From Trichoplax adhaerens (lineage: Eukaryota > Placozoa > Uniplacotomia > Trichoplacea > Trichoplacidae): DNA of 64,000 nucleotides. Shown here in pieces: positions 50,688 to 64,000 of this stretch. The translations under genes were made by a program, and so were the position numbers. Location of the stretch: assembly GCF_000150275.1 (NCBI RefSeq), contig NW_002060944.1, forward strand, positions 4,165,080 through 4,229,079. Reading direction: 5' to 3'. The notes beneath the pieces are model-generated. The model was not told where the DNA came from. It made no database searches and was given only the letters and a program-made list of their open reading frames with translations. Position 1 is the first letter of the stretch. Every line of letters starts with the position of its first letter.

Positions 50688-53600
50688 ATGATGCACGATA
50701 ACAATTTTATGCAACGTCTAGCAGCTCAACTTTCCAGCCGCATTTTATCATCATTTAAGTCGGTCTATTACAATCAATCGTCTCTAGAATTAGAGAAGAA
50801 ACTTAAGGATGATGAAATATCAGATATTGCAGCAACTATCGCAAATGACATTAATTCTATTGTAGATGTTGTCTGGAAACAGGAGAAATTTATTGAAAAG
50901 CATTGTCTGGAAAGATTAGTCCATGCTTGGATCTGCCAAGAGTTATTTACAAATCAATTTCCTTGCAATCATGCCGTCACAGTCGGACAGGCCAATTTTA
51001 GAGTAAAATTTCCAATGTTGCCAAAATTGGATCTAAATTTATATATTGCAATCGTTAAAAACCGAAGGTGGGAGCTATTCCTATGCGAAGTAAGTATCTT
51101 GCCGTAAAATAATTTCATTTTTGTGTAAACCCTCGCCGAAGCTTTTGCAATCTTCCTCGATGCATAGGCTCGCGAGATAACGTAGTGCACTCAACAAGGA
51201 TACTTCAGTTCTCATGCGTTAATTACAAAAAATGCTTTAATTAAATAATGAATGAAAAACGATACGATGGATAGAATAGAAATGTATGACGACTTTTATT
51301 TCACAACAGTATATTCAGTAGCACAAGCCCTGCAATGTTTACTATAGCACACACTGATGTTAGATAGTTGTGTCGCAGTAATGTCTAAAGCTTACACTGA
51401 GTATTTATTTTTTATTATTATTCTTTGATAACCAGTCTGTCAACGTCGTCGATGAATCCTTTGCAAAGAAATTTTTACAAGCTGTGATAACAACATTTGA
51501 TAAGAGGGATCTCATCAACGCTAATCACTTTATTTATAAGCTATTTCTATTATCTTTGCAAGAATGGAAAGAAATCACCTCAAAGCAAAATAGGTTATTG
51601 ATACTGAGCAAATTTCCCATGTGGATCCAACTCGTTTCCTCGTTAGGAAACGACTATTTATTCAATAGTAATATTGGACACGAAGTCGTAGAGTTAATAA
51701 TGGATTACTGTATAGCTCTAATAAACCTATGGATACAACAAGATGCAAAGCAACAATCTATCAATTCCATACCTATTGAAGAAAGGTATGTTGCTAAAGA
51801 TATTCTAACAGGTTTGATGCTGAGCTCGCCTGCTGCCAAAGATAGTGAATTGAAAAGTAAGGGCCTAAAGGTTGAAGACCTTAAAAACATTAGTGAACTT
51901 TGCAGGCAACGGCAATCTACATCCTACATTTTACATCATGATCGGGACGTCGTTTTACAAAACTTGAAATCAAATATATGTTATGATAGCCCCAATGGTA
52001 AATATATATACGATGTTAGACCTGATAGGGTAGCAATTTTTCAGCAAATTAAGATTGCCTTAACATTCGTACTCTCAACGTATGAGAAGATATTACACTA
52101 TCTGAGTTCTTGGACAACGGAAGATCATTTTAGCTCGATAAAAGATAAATTATTATGTGTATTATTATTTAACAAATGGTTATTCCATAACTCTACACTT
52201 TCATTAGATCCTAAAACGGAAGAAATTGTAAGTTTCTTCATGGAAATTAGAAACGAGTGTAAAGTTTTCTCCAATTTCAGTGTTAATTTTTGTCAATTTT
52301 GACCAATATCTCTTAATTTGTATTGCCTATAATAGATTAATAACAAATTAGATGGTATGCCAGAGAAACCGCTGTCTGAAACAGAAGTGGTTGCTTTCAT
52401 CAAGGATCAAAACTTTATAAATCACAGTCCCAGCAAGGAAAAAATAGAAATAACAGTCATGAATGAAGCATCATTGCAATCTTCTTTAAATGAAATTGAG
52501 GGGACTTCGTTACCTTCTACAGGTATAAAATAATTGAAGAACTTGTTTACTGCTACTTGATGATGCAATATATTTAATCTGACGAATCTTTTAGATTCAA
52601 TAATATGGCTGCTAAACAATTCCTCTGAATGGATAAACGTTGAAAGCTCTAAGATAAGGTTTTTTATACCAGCTAATTGCAGGCAACCTAAAAATTTTAC
52701 TTCATACTTTATGATTTTATCTTCATTTTTCATTCGCAGAGTTTTGAAATGCTTTCTTCAACATGGAACTCTCCTTGCGTCTGCTAGGTAGATGCGTATC
52801 TTCGCTTGTAGATTATAATTATCCACAGCAGTCATGATGGTCCTGATTATACCATGTCTTAGTTTTATTTTGATGATAGATTTAGCTCATTGGATCTTAC
52901 ATCTTTTTAATTAATATGGTTGATTATAGCAACTTCATACAACTGTTTGATATTGCTGTGAAATCTAACGCACTAAATGACTACCGCAATATCGACGCTA
53001 GAACAAATTTTGAATCTGGCAATCAATATTTTAAGGAGGTATATCTCTGGATATTCATGGATTCTTCTAATGTACAGTATGTTGCTGTTGATGTTATTTT
53101 TGATAATACAATTTTCATTACGATAAAGATATTGCTTCAGTCTTATCAGCAACTATCGCTTTTTGAGCAAACCGAAGTACAAGTTAATGCCTTGAAAACA
53201 ATGGAAACCAATCGTAGCGGTTAGTTCAAATTTTAATACGTGATGTATGAAATCTAATATTATAAAGCCTACTAATCGTGTATTTTATGATTAAACCAAT
53301 TGATGATGTGGAATAGCATTTATAAACAATGGTGATTGGTTGGAAGCCGAGCTAATAAACCTTCTAAATCGTATTGTCGTATCCGATACATCAAATGAGG
53401 ATGCCAATAGAACTATTTTTAGCACAATGTCTTTTTTAGCTCTTACTTCTCCGTACATTGTAATTTATCAAGTTTTACTAGCAGCAGTTCAGCAAGTAAA
53501 TAAAAGCGATCCCCTAATAGAGGTATACTGGCAACTTTTAATAAATATTGAATTAAAAGTTAATAGTTCAATTAATACTATTTTTATCTTAAGTTTTTAT

Positions 53601-56116
53601 TTAGCGTTTCGACAATATGCCGCTTCCGTTCTGCCTGTCAGCGTCTAACAACAATTTGTAATGCAGTGCATGAATGTGCACATCAAGTGAAAAGTGACAT
53701 GCAAATTAAGTGTTTTCTTCATCTTATTTCGGTGATACTCAATGTGAGTTATTTAATTTTAAACGAAGAGAAGTGATTAAATACAGTAATTTCATTGATT
53801 TATCTAGAAGTTAGAAGCTATAGCTGATTGAAGCATATTAAATCAAGGTTCATCTTATATATTATATGAAAGGATAAATCATGGAACATTTCAATCCTGG
53901 ATGAGTCTATTCCAGTCACTGTAAAGAGCTTAATCCATGTAGATAAGCTGTTACAAGTTGTTGTCTTGCCGTATTTGAATCTCCATGAACATGGAGGTGT
54001 CGGAGTTATAACAACTTTAAAGTTGTTGAATATAGCGATTAATTTTTTAGGTAAGTTTACGGTAACTATGATGGCGTTATGAATGTATCTCTAAAGGAAT
54101 GTGGCTTTATTAATACAAGGAATTCTTTTTCTTGAATAGATTGTAACGACGATATCACATGGACATCGCCAATATTACCTATATTGAGGCGTCTTTGTGA
54201 GTTACTTGACAATGTAAGACTAATCAAGGATCCAAATTCTGCAGAAATTTGTACATTAACCGCTAATGCAATGGGTAGGCTTACACAGATATTGAAAATG
54301 GCAATGAGAAATGGTTAGTTTATCATTTAATAGCTATGAGTTGCACATAAGTTATATTTTAAAACGGTTGACGAAAGGTTTTGACAAGCTATGCATTCTT
54401 TACACTTAGAAACTGAAATACTGAAGAATGCTGTCACATGGTTATTCAGAAGTATAAAACATTTAGGTTTGCATTTAAATACTAAAATATAGTGGGTGCA
54501 AGACTGATATCTATAATACTCTGAAAATATAGTTTTAAATCTTATGCTTAAAGTAATATTTTCTATAATATAAGATTGGCAGGTTGGACTTTACATGGAA
54601 GCACTGTATGAATTTACTGAATACCATCAAGAGGTCTTCTTAGGATTAATTTAGCAGTTCGGGCTACTATTTACATTAGCATTAAAGCGAAGCAGATTCA
54701 AACGATTATAATTATTCAATGTTTATATCAGATCCCCGCCTCTATCTTTAAGATTTGCGCAATATCAAATCATTATTTCGGAACATTTCGTTCACTTCCT
54801 TACGGTAAATTTAATGATATAAGCTATCAATTTATGCTACTTTGTGTCAAGTCATAGAAATATTTTATTTTTATAATTATAGTGATGATGTAATCACGTA
54901 TAACATAACTTTTATTACAGACGAAGAACCTTTTGTTGGCTTTTTTCAATGTTGCATGGCATCTAATTCCTTAAAGGATTTCTTTACTGAGGTGAGCTTT
55001 GTTTGTTATGGACGATTAATATAATCTATATTTTTAAGAAAATTCTTTGGATGTTTCTATTCTGTGCATGTTAATCAGGCGGCAAGCTATGATGTATCTT
55101 TATCAGTTCAGAATAGGGAAAAGAAAGTTATTCATGCGTTAGGATTGGTAATATACGTAGTGCATGGAGTCCAATCTATTCAAAATATTGTCATAAAAAA
55201 TCTCAAACATATGTGAAAAATGATATCCTATGCTCGATTTTTTATTTACATTAGTTATTGCCAATTTGTAATGGAGATGAGTTTGGAAGAATTATTTCAA
55301 CTTTGATGATTTTACTTGAAAAACGCATTGTCGTAGTCTCGAGTGAAATAATGGAAAATGTCACAAACGCGAAAATTAAACAACGCTTAACATTATCGAC
55401 TATCGTACGTCGTGTTTTTGATAAAGTCTTGCAGTTTTACCGTGAGGAATTTGTCAGTAATTATTGCTTGGGTTATATTATAAAACTCTACGTGCAGTGG
55501 ATGAAGGTTAGTACAGAGTACTTCATTTGTTTCGTGATGCAATATGCTCGGCGCAATGACATCCTTTTTGCGTGGATATTGCATATGAATATAGTGTGAT
55601 GATGAATATTTTTTTATTGTGTCTGTTGTGTGCATGCCTATGAGACCATTTATGTGTCTTACGATGCTTTTACTACAATATTTTTATCAGAACCTTTGTG
55701 ATGTACATTTGGACGAGTGCAACAGAGAAACTGATCAGGTTTGATTTATTATATTGTGGTTTAATTTGGTCTTGTACGTCAGATGTAGTTTATTGTCTTG
55801 ATATTATATGCAGTCATTGTGATTTGTGAAATAAATCATAATTTAATAGGTAGATCAAGTGAATATCATGCTTCAGTACCTATTTGACGACGTCGCGTCT
55901 ATAACGATCTTACTTCCAGAGTGCTATCAAGAGCTAAGTTTATCGTTGCTTCTCGAAATTATTGCAGTGACTGAATTGCATTCAACTAAATTAGAAAACG
56001 GTAATTCCTTAGAATTTATTTACAGCGTTGTTAAGAAGATGCGTTTACATAGTGATCACGACAGCAACGTTATCAAACAAAGAGTCGTTTCTGCATTGGA
56101 CAATATAAATTCTTGA
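50688..56116 (+). CDS. Unrecognised large, mostly helical protein, 17 exons
   Basis: Exons: 50688-51089, 51436-52279, 52352-52522, 52595-52658, 52930-53219, 53317-53522, 53594-53743, 53873-54050, 54140-54313, 54389-54466, 54575-54633, 54732-54804, 54921-54991, 55079-55147, 55255-55506, 55691-55738, 55850-56116. All junction phases agree and give 1,131 residues. The product looks alpha-helical throughout, with leucine-rich helices of HEAT/ARM-like periodicity (for example TTLKLLNIAINFL, LPILRRLCELLDNV, IISTLMILLEKRIVVV). I see no signal peptide, membrane span, catalytic motif or low-complexity region. Exons 11-12 (54575-54804) have the weakest splice sites; 53039-53077 could be a 39-nt intron. 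I cannot name it; a scaffold role is only a guess. Confidence 0.75.
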
Positions 56117-58839
56117 AGAAAAAATCCTACGGAGTAACTCCTGCTTTTACTGGATTGGATAAAAAATTATAGATTTATATTGAGATGAGAGTATAATTAT
56201 ATCATTTTTATTTCTAAAATTGAATACTTTGCCTGGAGTCATTTTGTGAGTTATGTGGAGAATTAGGTGATTGACTGAGAGTTTACTGCGAAGGAACAAA
56301 TGAGATGGTTATAACTATGCAATACAGTAATTCGTATCAAAGGATAGAGAAAGCCGATCTCATGAGTGTTGTACAAGGAATTCTTTGGAATCTTACTAAC
56401 CTTTATTAAAGAGTATCACGCGTTGTAGACTGCAACGATTCACGTGGACTACTCTGGGCGCTGTTTGTTTTGTAGGATGTACTCACGTGCGAGTACAAAT
56501 AATTATTTCCATCTATAGTTGTAGCGCTTTCAAATAAGGTTTGACAATTTTACCTTCAGCTTAACGATTCGATTAATTCATGGTTCAGTAATATTATTGG
56601 CTTCTATGGGCTACGACTTCGTAATCGTTATGTCCGATTTTAATGATGTAAGAACTAAATGAAATATCATGAACGTCAAGTTGACAGTAATAATTTTATT
56701 AAACAAAGTCTACTTTAAATCAACAACCTTCAAACTTTAAATCAATGACATTATGAACGGTGTTGCATTGTAATATGTACATGTATACCCAATATGTTTA
56801 GAGTGTAACGCTATGTTAAACCTGTTCTTATTTTCTGTATTGCTATCCTTTTACTATAAAACAAGCAAAAAGTAATATTTGATGGTGCGTAGTTTTCTAA
56901 ATCAACTTTGACATACTGCTGATCTCGATATCGCCCACGCAAATCCAGATTTAAAAAATAAGTTTTTACACTTCTAATTGTTTACATCGAAGAGTTACAA
57001 AAAGTTTGTTTTCATCACAAATCGATATTGGCATATTGATTGAAGTAGCGTAAACCTTCTTCATATTCAGCTACTTTAGTAATGGTTTGTAAATCAATTT
57101 TATAATACAGGCAATGTCATCACTTTGTGAGAAGTGTAGTAAGTCTTTTTAATCGCTAGATAGCATGCGAATTGTCAATCTCTTGTTATAGCTATGATCA
57201 AAATAGGATTGTTACCATACTATAGTCTATGTTGGTCAATCGTTATTCCTGAGAACTTTTATAGTGAGACATTTGTCGATAGCTCAAGGATTCGAATGTG
57301 GAGCTATAGAAAATACTATGGAATACCACAAATTAACATCAGTACTACTGTATGATTATGATGCATTAATATTAGAATGATACAATTTAATATGAATAGA
57401 GTGACTTTTAATTTTTCACGATGCGGGTAATGTACTGTAGATCTGCGTGAATGGAAAGGAGTAGAACGTATGTATCTATTTGTATACGTATGGTTTAGAG
57501 AGTGATGTTGTTGCAGCTTTTCTATCACGCCCTTAATAAAAGGCGTAAAATCGGAAGATAAACACCTTGCTTAAAATCAAATTATTATCCACCTAATAGT
57601 TCTATTTAACGATACTGTACTGTAGGTGAAATTTCAGTCTTGAATGCATGCATTGATAGTACTTGATACTTTGGATTAGGAGAAGTATAAGAAGTCTTGT
57701 ATGGTACTGCATGCTACTCGCGTACTTTCGTCAAGTTATCGCTCAACTGTGGTCGGCCTTTGCTGTATCGAGCTGAATGCATTCCGATATTGTATATCAT
57801 TATGCTAGTATATACCTCTGCATCCCTCAATTATTCTGTTTTATTATTAATGGCGTTGATAGCAGGTTAACTGGAAGCTATTGCAGAGTGAGAGTGATAG
57901 CAAAGGAAATGCGATACCCATGGACTACAGATGACCCTGCTACTGTACTCTCGCTCTTTAGTGCCTACGTTGCTTATACCATGGATTCCCAAGATCTAGT
58001 GATTGTATCTGTTGGAAATTTACACATAGCTACTAGTAAGATTACTGTATACTATCAATGCAAGTCGTCCATGGCGTTTTTGATCATTCTTGGTGCAGCA
58101 CTGCAGATCGCTGATTGATTCAAAGCTACTGTGCTGTGCACGACAGTATCTCGAGGCAGAGAAATGGAAAGCCGATACCAAAAGACTACAGACGACTATC
58201 ATAGCGTACTTTGAATGCAGGTAAATTCATCACCAATGGATTGAAAATGATATACTGTACGCTGTTATTCGTAGCATAAAATAGGGCATTTTATTACTAT
58301 TCGTGTGCACCATAAGCAAGAGAAGGCACGGAGAAATGGAAGCTCCATGCCATCATGATCAGGCGCAAGCCATGATTAGATACGATCCAATGGAGTCGGA
58401 ATGCGGAAGGAAGGACGATTGGCTGACGGCTGACCACAAAATTGGCACGGTTGGATACGACGAGTGTAGTGTAGGAGTGCTGTCATGGAGTGGATATACG
58501 CACGCGCAAATGCATTGTTTACTGTGAAGTGCTACAGGGCTTTTGACACCCTACTCACTCCTACTGGAAGCCTACAGTCTACAGTATGTTTTGGGCTAGA
58601 ATCCTTTCTAAGAGTACTGTAGTAGGGTTAATACGCAAACAATCGATTGTGTATTAGGGATGTGTATCATACACCCATGATCCATAAGAGTATTGTATGA
58701 CGCAACGCTTGAAATGCCCAACATGCGTCAAGCGTTGAACGCGTCAATTGCCACAGACAATTCACTCACTCGACTGACCCTATTGTGATTGACTGGTGTC
58801 ACTGTCGCTCAGATGCCTTCTACCTAATCCACCGCAATC
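56117..58839. other. Intergenic region upstream of GOLGA2
   Basis: About 2.7 kb. Plus-strand frames at 57777-58118 (113 codons) and 58303-58527 show no family resemblance and no splice continuity. No repeat array seen. Confidence 0.45.
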
Positions 58840-61800
58840 ATGGCCGATCAAAGAGCCTTAAAATTAGCCAATGCAAAACGCAAAGTAAGTTATACAATTT
58901 CAATTTATTATGATATTATACAATCTCCTTGATGACTAGAGTAGAGTATCCTATATTATGGAATAAGTTGTTGCTGTACATGGATAGACCATCAATTATG
59001 ACCGTCCCAATGATCCTAATGGTCATGAGTGGGATAGTGACAGTGTGGTGCACGCCATGACAACATGGAGAGCAACGAACTGCACAAGTGCATAGACTAT
59101 TCCACTGTATCCAATGGATAGTTTGTTTGACATACAGAATAAATTAACAGCGAGACAGTGAAGAAAGTAGCATGGACTCTTTTCCATTGGTCCATGTCGA
59201 AATCAATAGTACTGTGGTAGTGGAAGAAGTCCCCCACTGTTTGTATCCAACGAGTACATAAGTCTTTCTTCATCAGGGACGCAATGACAGAATACGTCGA
59301 TGATAAGCCGTAGGCTAGGTGGAACAATTCCATTCTCTTACGTTGTAGATATTCATATCCAGCTCATCGTATTACATATAGGCTACGTTATTCATAGGAT
59401 AGTTTAGGTTGTCATCATAATCGGTCATGGTAAGCAATACACGATGATAGATGGATGTTGATGCTAATACACTCTTTACATCACCCATTATAGTAACTAC
59501 TCATCATACTGTGATAGCAAAGGCACCAAAATCAACTGTTTACTGCCATCTAGTACAGTATAGGTAGATTTATATTTCAATTCTTCATCTCTTATGACTA
59601 GAATAGGATTAAAATTACACATTACTGGTAAAATGAATACATGACTTCTTGTATTCTGTGCCTTCTAGTCAATGTTATCGATAGATGAATCTACTGCAAT
59701 TCCCACAAACTTAAAACTAAAAGACAACACTCCAATCATTTTGATAGTAATATGATAGTAATTATGAATTAATTTATTCTTACACTTATCCAGTGTATAT
59801 ATATATATATAGTAAATACAAGGAGGGAAAACACTGGGGTAAGAAATACTAGAGTCAACTTTCCTCTTCTCTCGTGTTTCTATTACAATCCCTTTTATAT
59901 CATCTGCGTTGCGCTACTGTCGATTTTAAAGTTACAATATACTCGTATACTCGTGCCTTAATTCGAACGTATTCTGTACAAGGAGGGAAAGCACCGCGTT
60001 AAGAAATACGAGAGTCAACTTTCCTCTTCTCTCGTGTTTCTATTAGAATATCTTTCATATCATCTGCGTTATGCTGCTGTAGATTATAAAGTTTCAATAT
60101 ATGCTTGTACCCATACCTTAATGCTAACGTATTCTGCACACCACGTACATGGAACGTCCTATTTGGGATAGAACGGTACGTTAGATGCATAGTTTAGAAA
60201 AAAGTTGGTCATCAAATCGAGTACAGAAAATGCAGCAAGACAGAAGCCTGCTATAGGAACAGCAGGTTATTGTATGATCAGGAACAAATATCACGTTTAT
60301 TGAAAAAGTCCAATGCTGAGTCTGTATATTGTATGCACATGCTGTCTACGAATACAATTGTACTTACAGATATATTGATCGAGAACTACCTACCATTCCT
60401 GAAGTAGACGGACCATTTTGTACAGTATTTCGAAATGAAGGTCCTATTTGTAATTTCTCTCCAGTAGAACTGTAGTGCTACTACTTAAAAAGATCACTTC
60501 TATTACACTAGACTTGATCGCTTGAATACAATGAAATAGTAGGCGCAAAAAGTGCAAGCTTAACTGACAATACCTTATACCTTTAAAGGATGTAACAGTA
60601 TCCTGTGTGATTTTAGAATCCAAAAATCTACATAGTGTAACTCTACTAAAATATAGTATCTACTTCAATGTATATAGTAGTTAACAGATGGAGACATGTA
60701 CTTATAGATAACTGAATTTTTTGGTTCTCGTCGGTATTCCAAGTGTGAATAAGAAATAAAAAGTGTATCGAAGTTCGCACAGCAAAATTGACGGTAGTCA
60801 GTGTTGAGTGGGTTTCTGTATCATAATGTAAGAAAAGCTGCATTGAAAAAGTATCAGGATGGATAGTACTTACTGTAACTTGTAAAAGTTAAGGCTCTTC
60901 ATGGTGGAATGACTAAATCATAAAAAATTCTTCCTAGTTTAAACATTGCGTTTGTAATAATAACATAATCGTTTGAATGTCGTATAGATAGGTATAATTT
61001 ATTGTTGCATTACATAGTAATATCGTGCACTATTGCTCTATTACTTTAAAATTGCAACATCTCTACTAAAGTTATGTTGCATAATGCACACCAACAGTGT
61101 AGAGAATCATCTGAATTGAAGTATTGTTAGCGGTTACTGAACAGTTATATCACCATCTAACTTTCTTCCTCTGTAAAGTATACCCTGCAGTTCTTTAATT
61201 ATAGAAGGATCAAATATAATGTAATAGTTAATTATACTAGTGTTATAGCTATATATATATATCTTGCTGTTGGATGTACTACTTTAATTATGAAATTATA
61301 AAGTTCCTCAATCTTAATACAATTACTCGTCTATTATTTTATCTAGCTAAAAAAATTCCAGAAGCGGCAATTAGATGACAGTGGTACTATACCATCGACG
61401 GAAAGCAATGATAACAGTCTTAATCAACTCAACGTATCTTCTAACAATGAGACAAATGTGGTAAATTCAAAATAGCGTTGCTAACTGGATGCTGCAAAAT
61501 CATGTCATAGATGCCATGTTATCTTAGCTACACTTTCATCTACGATTTGCCTTCTGGCATATTGGCATATTCATGCCAGTTATCTCTATCTCATAATACA
61601 TATTGTATTCGAAAATACAATATCGGGTGTAGATCATTAACCTATTTTGAAATGATGTATTTTTGAATGATATTAAGGAAACTCCCACGGCTAAGAACAC
61701 AGTGCAATCACCACTACAACGTATATCTAGGTATGCTTCCATAGATTATTCTCAATTTACGACATTGATTAGTATTCAGCTCCGATACGGGATAGTTAAC

Positions 61801-64000
61801 TTCTTCAGTAGAATTTTACAAAGGAAAGTGCTTAATACCAACCTTGGTCGTATTCGAAATCTACATTCTCGAATAAAAAATAACCTTTGTCTACTTAATT
61901 TACCTTAGCCGCGGTCATAATTTGTCAAATAGCTTCAATTCCTCCGTGGTAAGATGATTGACTTGTAATTTTAACCTAACTATATCATAAATATTGATTA
62001 CATTGGTTGCAATTTAATAATTCCTTTATTGGATGCAAGTTCTTAAAATTAATTGTGCTCCTATATCTATTTATTTAATGATATTATAATTTATCATTTT
62101 TATACGTTGGGATGGTTTAATAAAATTGTATTAATACCTGCAATTAATTTTTATTAATGACAGGATGGGAGCATAGTCATTAATGGGCAGGAAAATACTG
62201 CTTCTATGGACAACACGGTGAATAAGCTATAGATAGGTTTTAAAATTGTACAGTCATTATATCAGATTACCTCATGCATTTATTTGGCCTTTCAAAATTA
62301 CTAGACTTCTAACTGAAGTTGGTTTCACATTTTATACGCTTACTGTACCAGTAGTGTTACTTTCTTGTAGTTATTAAAATAGCATTTATGCATTTATACA
62401 ATTACTCTGTTTTTCGTGACCTTTTTTTCGAAACATTTTTTGTAGTCAAAGATAGAACGGTAAATCATGATCTGCTAATTATTTTACTCTAAGAAAACTT
62501 TATTAAATAGTGATTCTTATATTCGTATTTGCTATTCGAACAATTCATTTATGGTTAACTTTTTTGTTCGGTTTATTTTCAGGATAATGAAATTGAAAAA
62601 TTAAAAAGCGAATTAGAAGAAGTATGACGTAAAATGATACAATTGCGAATCTGTGAAGAATGGAATAGTTGTTAAAATAATTTCATTTAACATGCTTATA
62701 CTTACCTCATTCTAACAGCAACGCTCAAGCTTTTTACAACAAAGGAGAAAGGAGCAAGAATCTTTAAATGACCAATTACAAGTATTACTTACGACTTCAT
62801 ATTTACTTATTACATCAATATATCGGGCTACATTTATTTATTCTTTTTCTACCACTAAAAAGGTACACGTTCAAACTATCGGGATTTTAGTAGCCGAAAA
62901 ATCGGAATTACAGAATCAGCTTACTCGCACGCAAAAAAGTTTGGACTTAGTCAGTCGTATGTATTACCTTTGTGCTAATAAAGTGATCAGTAGTTGATCT
63001 AGGTTAAATTGGCTATCTAGGGCTAATATTAATCCATCCTTTATCGATCTATACAAACATAATTTTTTTATTTGCTAATAAATTAACAGGCGATAAAGAG
63101 ACTTTACATAACAAGTTACTAGAACATAAGAACAAAATGTCAGAGTTGGAGAGAAATCTAGTTGCAAGTTCTGAAGCTAACGGGGTTTGCTATTACATTA
63201 TACCAATCATAAAATTTACGAATTTTATGAAAGTGAGGCATATATGACTTATAATATTATTGTATAAAATATATCACAGAACTTAAATGATATTATGCAA
63301 GATCGAAAGCAATTAAAGTTAATGGTGGATTCTTTACGGTAACTTTACATTTACAGGTAAATGTTGCTTTGAAAATATTTATATCAAAAATGTGATTGTT
63401 TTTAGACAAAATACCGATGACTTATCAGATCAAATCAATGAACTGAAGGGAAAATTGCAAACTCAAGTACGTAGGACGTAATCTATCGATTTGCTGTAAA
63501 TTAGGTTGTCTTCACGAATACGCACATTGGTAAACCTAATTCTAAATTATAAGAGAATTGTCTCTACTATTAGGTACAAGAGTCTGCAAATTTACGAAAG
63601 GTCAACTCTGAACTGAACTCGAAGCTAGAATTGTCGGAAGTGATCGTTAATCAGTTATCAACTAATTCGGATGTAGCAAATATGCAGCAAGTTATTCAAA
63701 AATTGAATGAAGAAAAAAGGGAAATGCAGGCTAGATTAACTCAGGTGAAGCTTTGTATCTAGTCTGTCAACCACTTAATAAACTTTGGCAACGTGTTGAG
63801 AACACGAATTGCCAATGCATTTAATACATACTTACAGAAATTATTTCCTTTATCTATCGTTTTCTAGATGATGAGTAAATTACATCGTCTTACTGCAGAA
63901 AAAGAGGCTGTCATTCAACAACAATCAGATATCACAATGCAAAGTGAGCAATACCTTCATCACTTAGAAAAAGAGCTAGAAGATGTAAAAGTGGAAAGAG
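58840..64000 (+). CDS. GOLGA2: Golgin subfamily A member 2 (GM130), 5' part, truncated by window edge
   Basis: Cis-Golgi coiled-coil tether whose basic N-terminus binds p115/USO1. Exons: 58840-58884, 61347-61460, 62164-62217, 62583-62621, 62719-62781, 62863-62956, 63090-63184, 63280-63338, 63406-63466, 63574-63744, 63868 to the edge; phases are consistent. The N-terminus MADQRALKLANAKRKLKKFQ matches human SKLAAAKKKLREYQQRN. The diagnostic block VHVQTIGILVAEKSELQNQL matches human [20 protein letters not shown]. The remainder is heptad-rich coiled coil (KLKSELEE, LSDQINELKGKL, VIQKLNEEKREMQARL). Intron 1 is about 2.5 kb, the longest in the gene here. Several exons are tiny (39-63 nt). The rod and the C-terminal GRASP65-binding end lie beyond the window. 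Confidence 0.92.
58885..61346. other. GOLGA2 intron 1
   Basis: About 2.46 kb. It holds a 160-bp tandem duplication (59819-60138) and AT-rich sequence. Minus-strand frames at 59097-59333, 59999-60190 and 60646-60843 show no recognisable product. Confidence 0.7.
59819..60138. repeat. 160-bp tandem duplication in GOLGA2 intron 1
   Basis: Copies at about 59819-59978 and 59979-60138, both beginning CAAGGAGGGAAA and sharing AGAGTCAACTTTCCTCTTCT and ATATCATCTGCGTT, diverge by scattered substitutions. Confidence 0.88.

Noticed and set aside
57777-58118. 113-codon plus frame
   Set aside because: No recognisable family and no splice context; a frame of this length can occur by chance here.
61679-61730. 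Possible extra GOLGA2 exon (ETPTAKNTVQSPLQRIS)
   Set aside because: Splicing it in from exon 2 leaves phase 2, and the next exon at 62164 then hits a stop. Direct joining of 61460 to 62164 keeps the frame.
1-64000. tRNA, rRNA, snRNA genes and CRISPR arrays
   Set aside because: By eye I found no cloverleaf with a credible GGTTCGA arm, no rRNA core sequence and no spacer-repeat array; a tRNAscan/Infernal run would be decisive.

Overview
This is an AT-rich, intron-rich eukaryotic window. Its genes have vertebrate-like exon structures, small GT-AG introns and clear animal orthologues (SELENOF, TMEM203, ZDHHC24, BBLN, an AK5-like kinase, GOLGA2). The gene set and compact spacing suggest an early-branching animal, possibly a placozoan, but that assignment is inference. 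Exon models were built by hand from splice sites, reading phase and remembered family sequences. Every complete model below keeps an open frame from start to stop.

Layout. 0-5 kb: the 5' end of RPL35 (minus, runs off the left edge) is divergent from SELENOF (plus), which has an in-frame UGA selenocysteine codon and a recognisable SECIS in its 3' UTR. 6.3-8.7 kb: a BTB-BACK-Kelch gene (minus). 8.7-14.3 kb: a long stretch with no supported gene. 14.3-17.2 kb: PNPO (minus), whose 5' end runs into a tandem array built from the same sequence (17.1-18.4 kb). 20.5-25.1 kb: TMEM203 (minus) and the TFIIH subunit gene GTF2H4 (plus, 17 exons), head to head. 26-27.2 kb: BBLN. 29-29.8 kb: intronless ZDHHC24-like palmitoyltransferase (minus). 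31.2-38.3 kb: an AK5-like adenylate kinase with three nucleotide-kinase domains. 38.3-43.6 kb: intergenic, with an 11-bp minisatellite. 43.6-48.1 kb: an unrecognised protein with about seven membrane spans and a very long hydrophilic loop before the last span. 50.7-56.1 kb: an unrecognised 17-exon gene for a largely helical protein of about 1,130 residues. 58.8-64 kb: the 5' part of GOLGA2 (GM130), cut by the right edge.

The genes are ordinary housekeeping and cell-biology loci that form no pathway or operon. The parts most worth a second look are the triple-domain kinase with its repeated exon structure, the seven-span protein, the unknown 17-exon gene, the selenoprotein with a CSU motif, and the repeat biology: palindromic TACTGTACAGTA clusters, the PNPO-derived array, and the 11-bp and 13-bp minisatellites.
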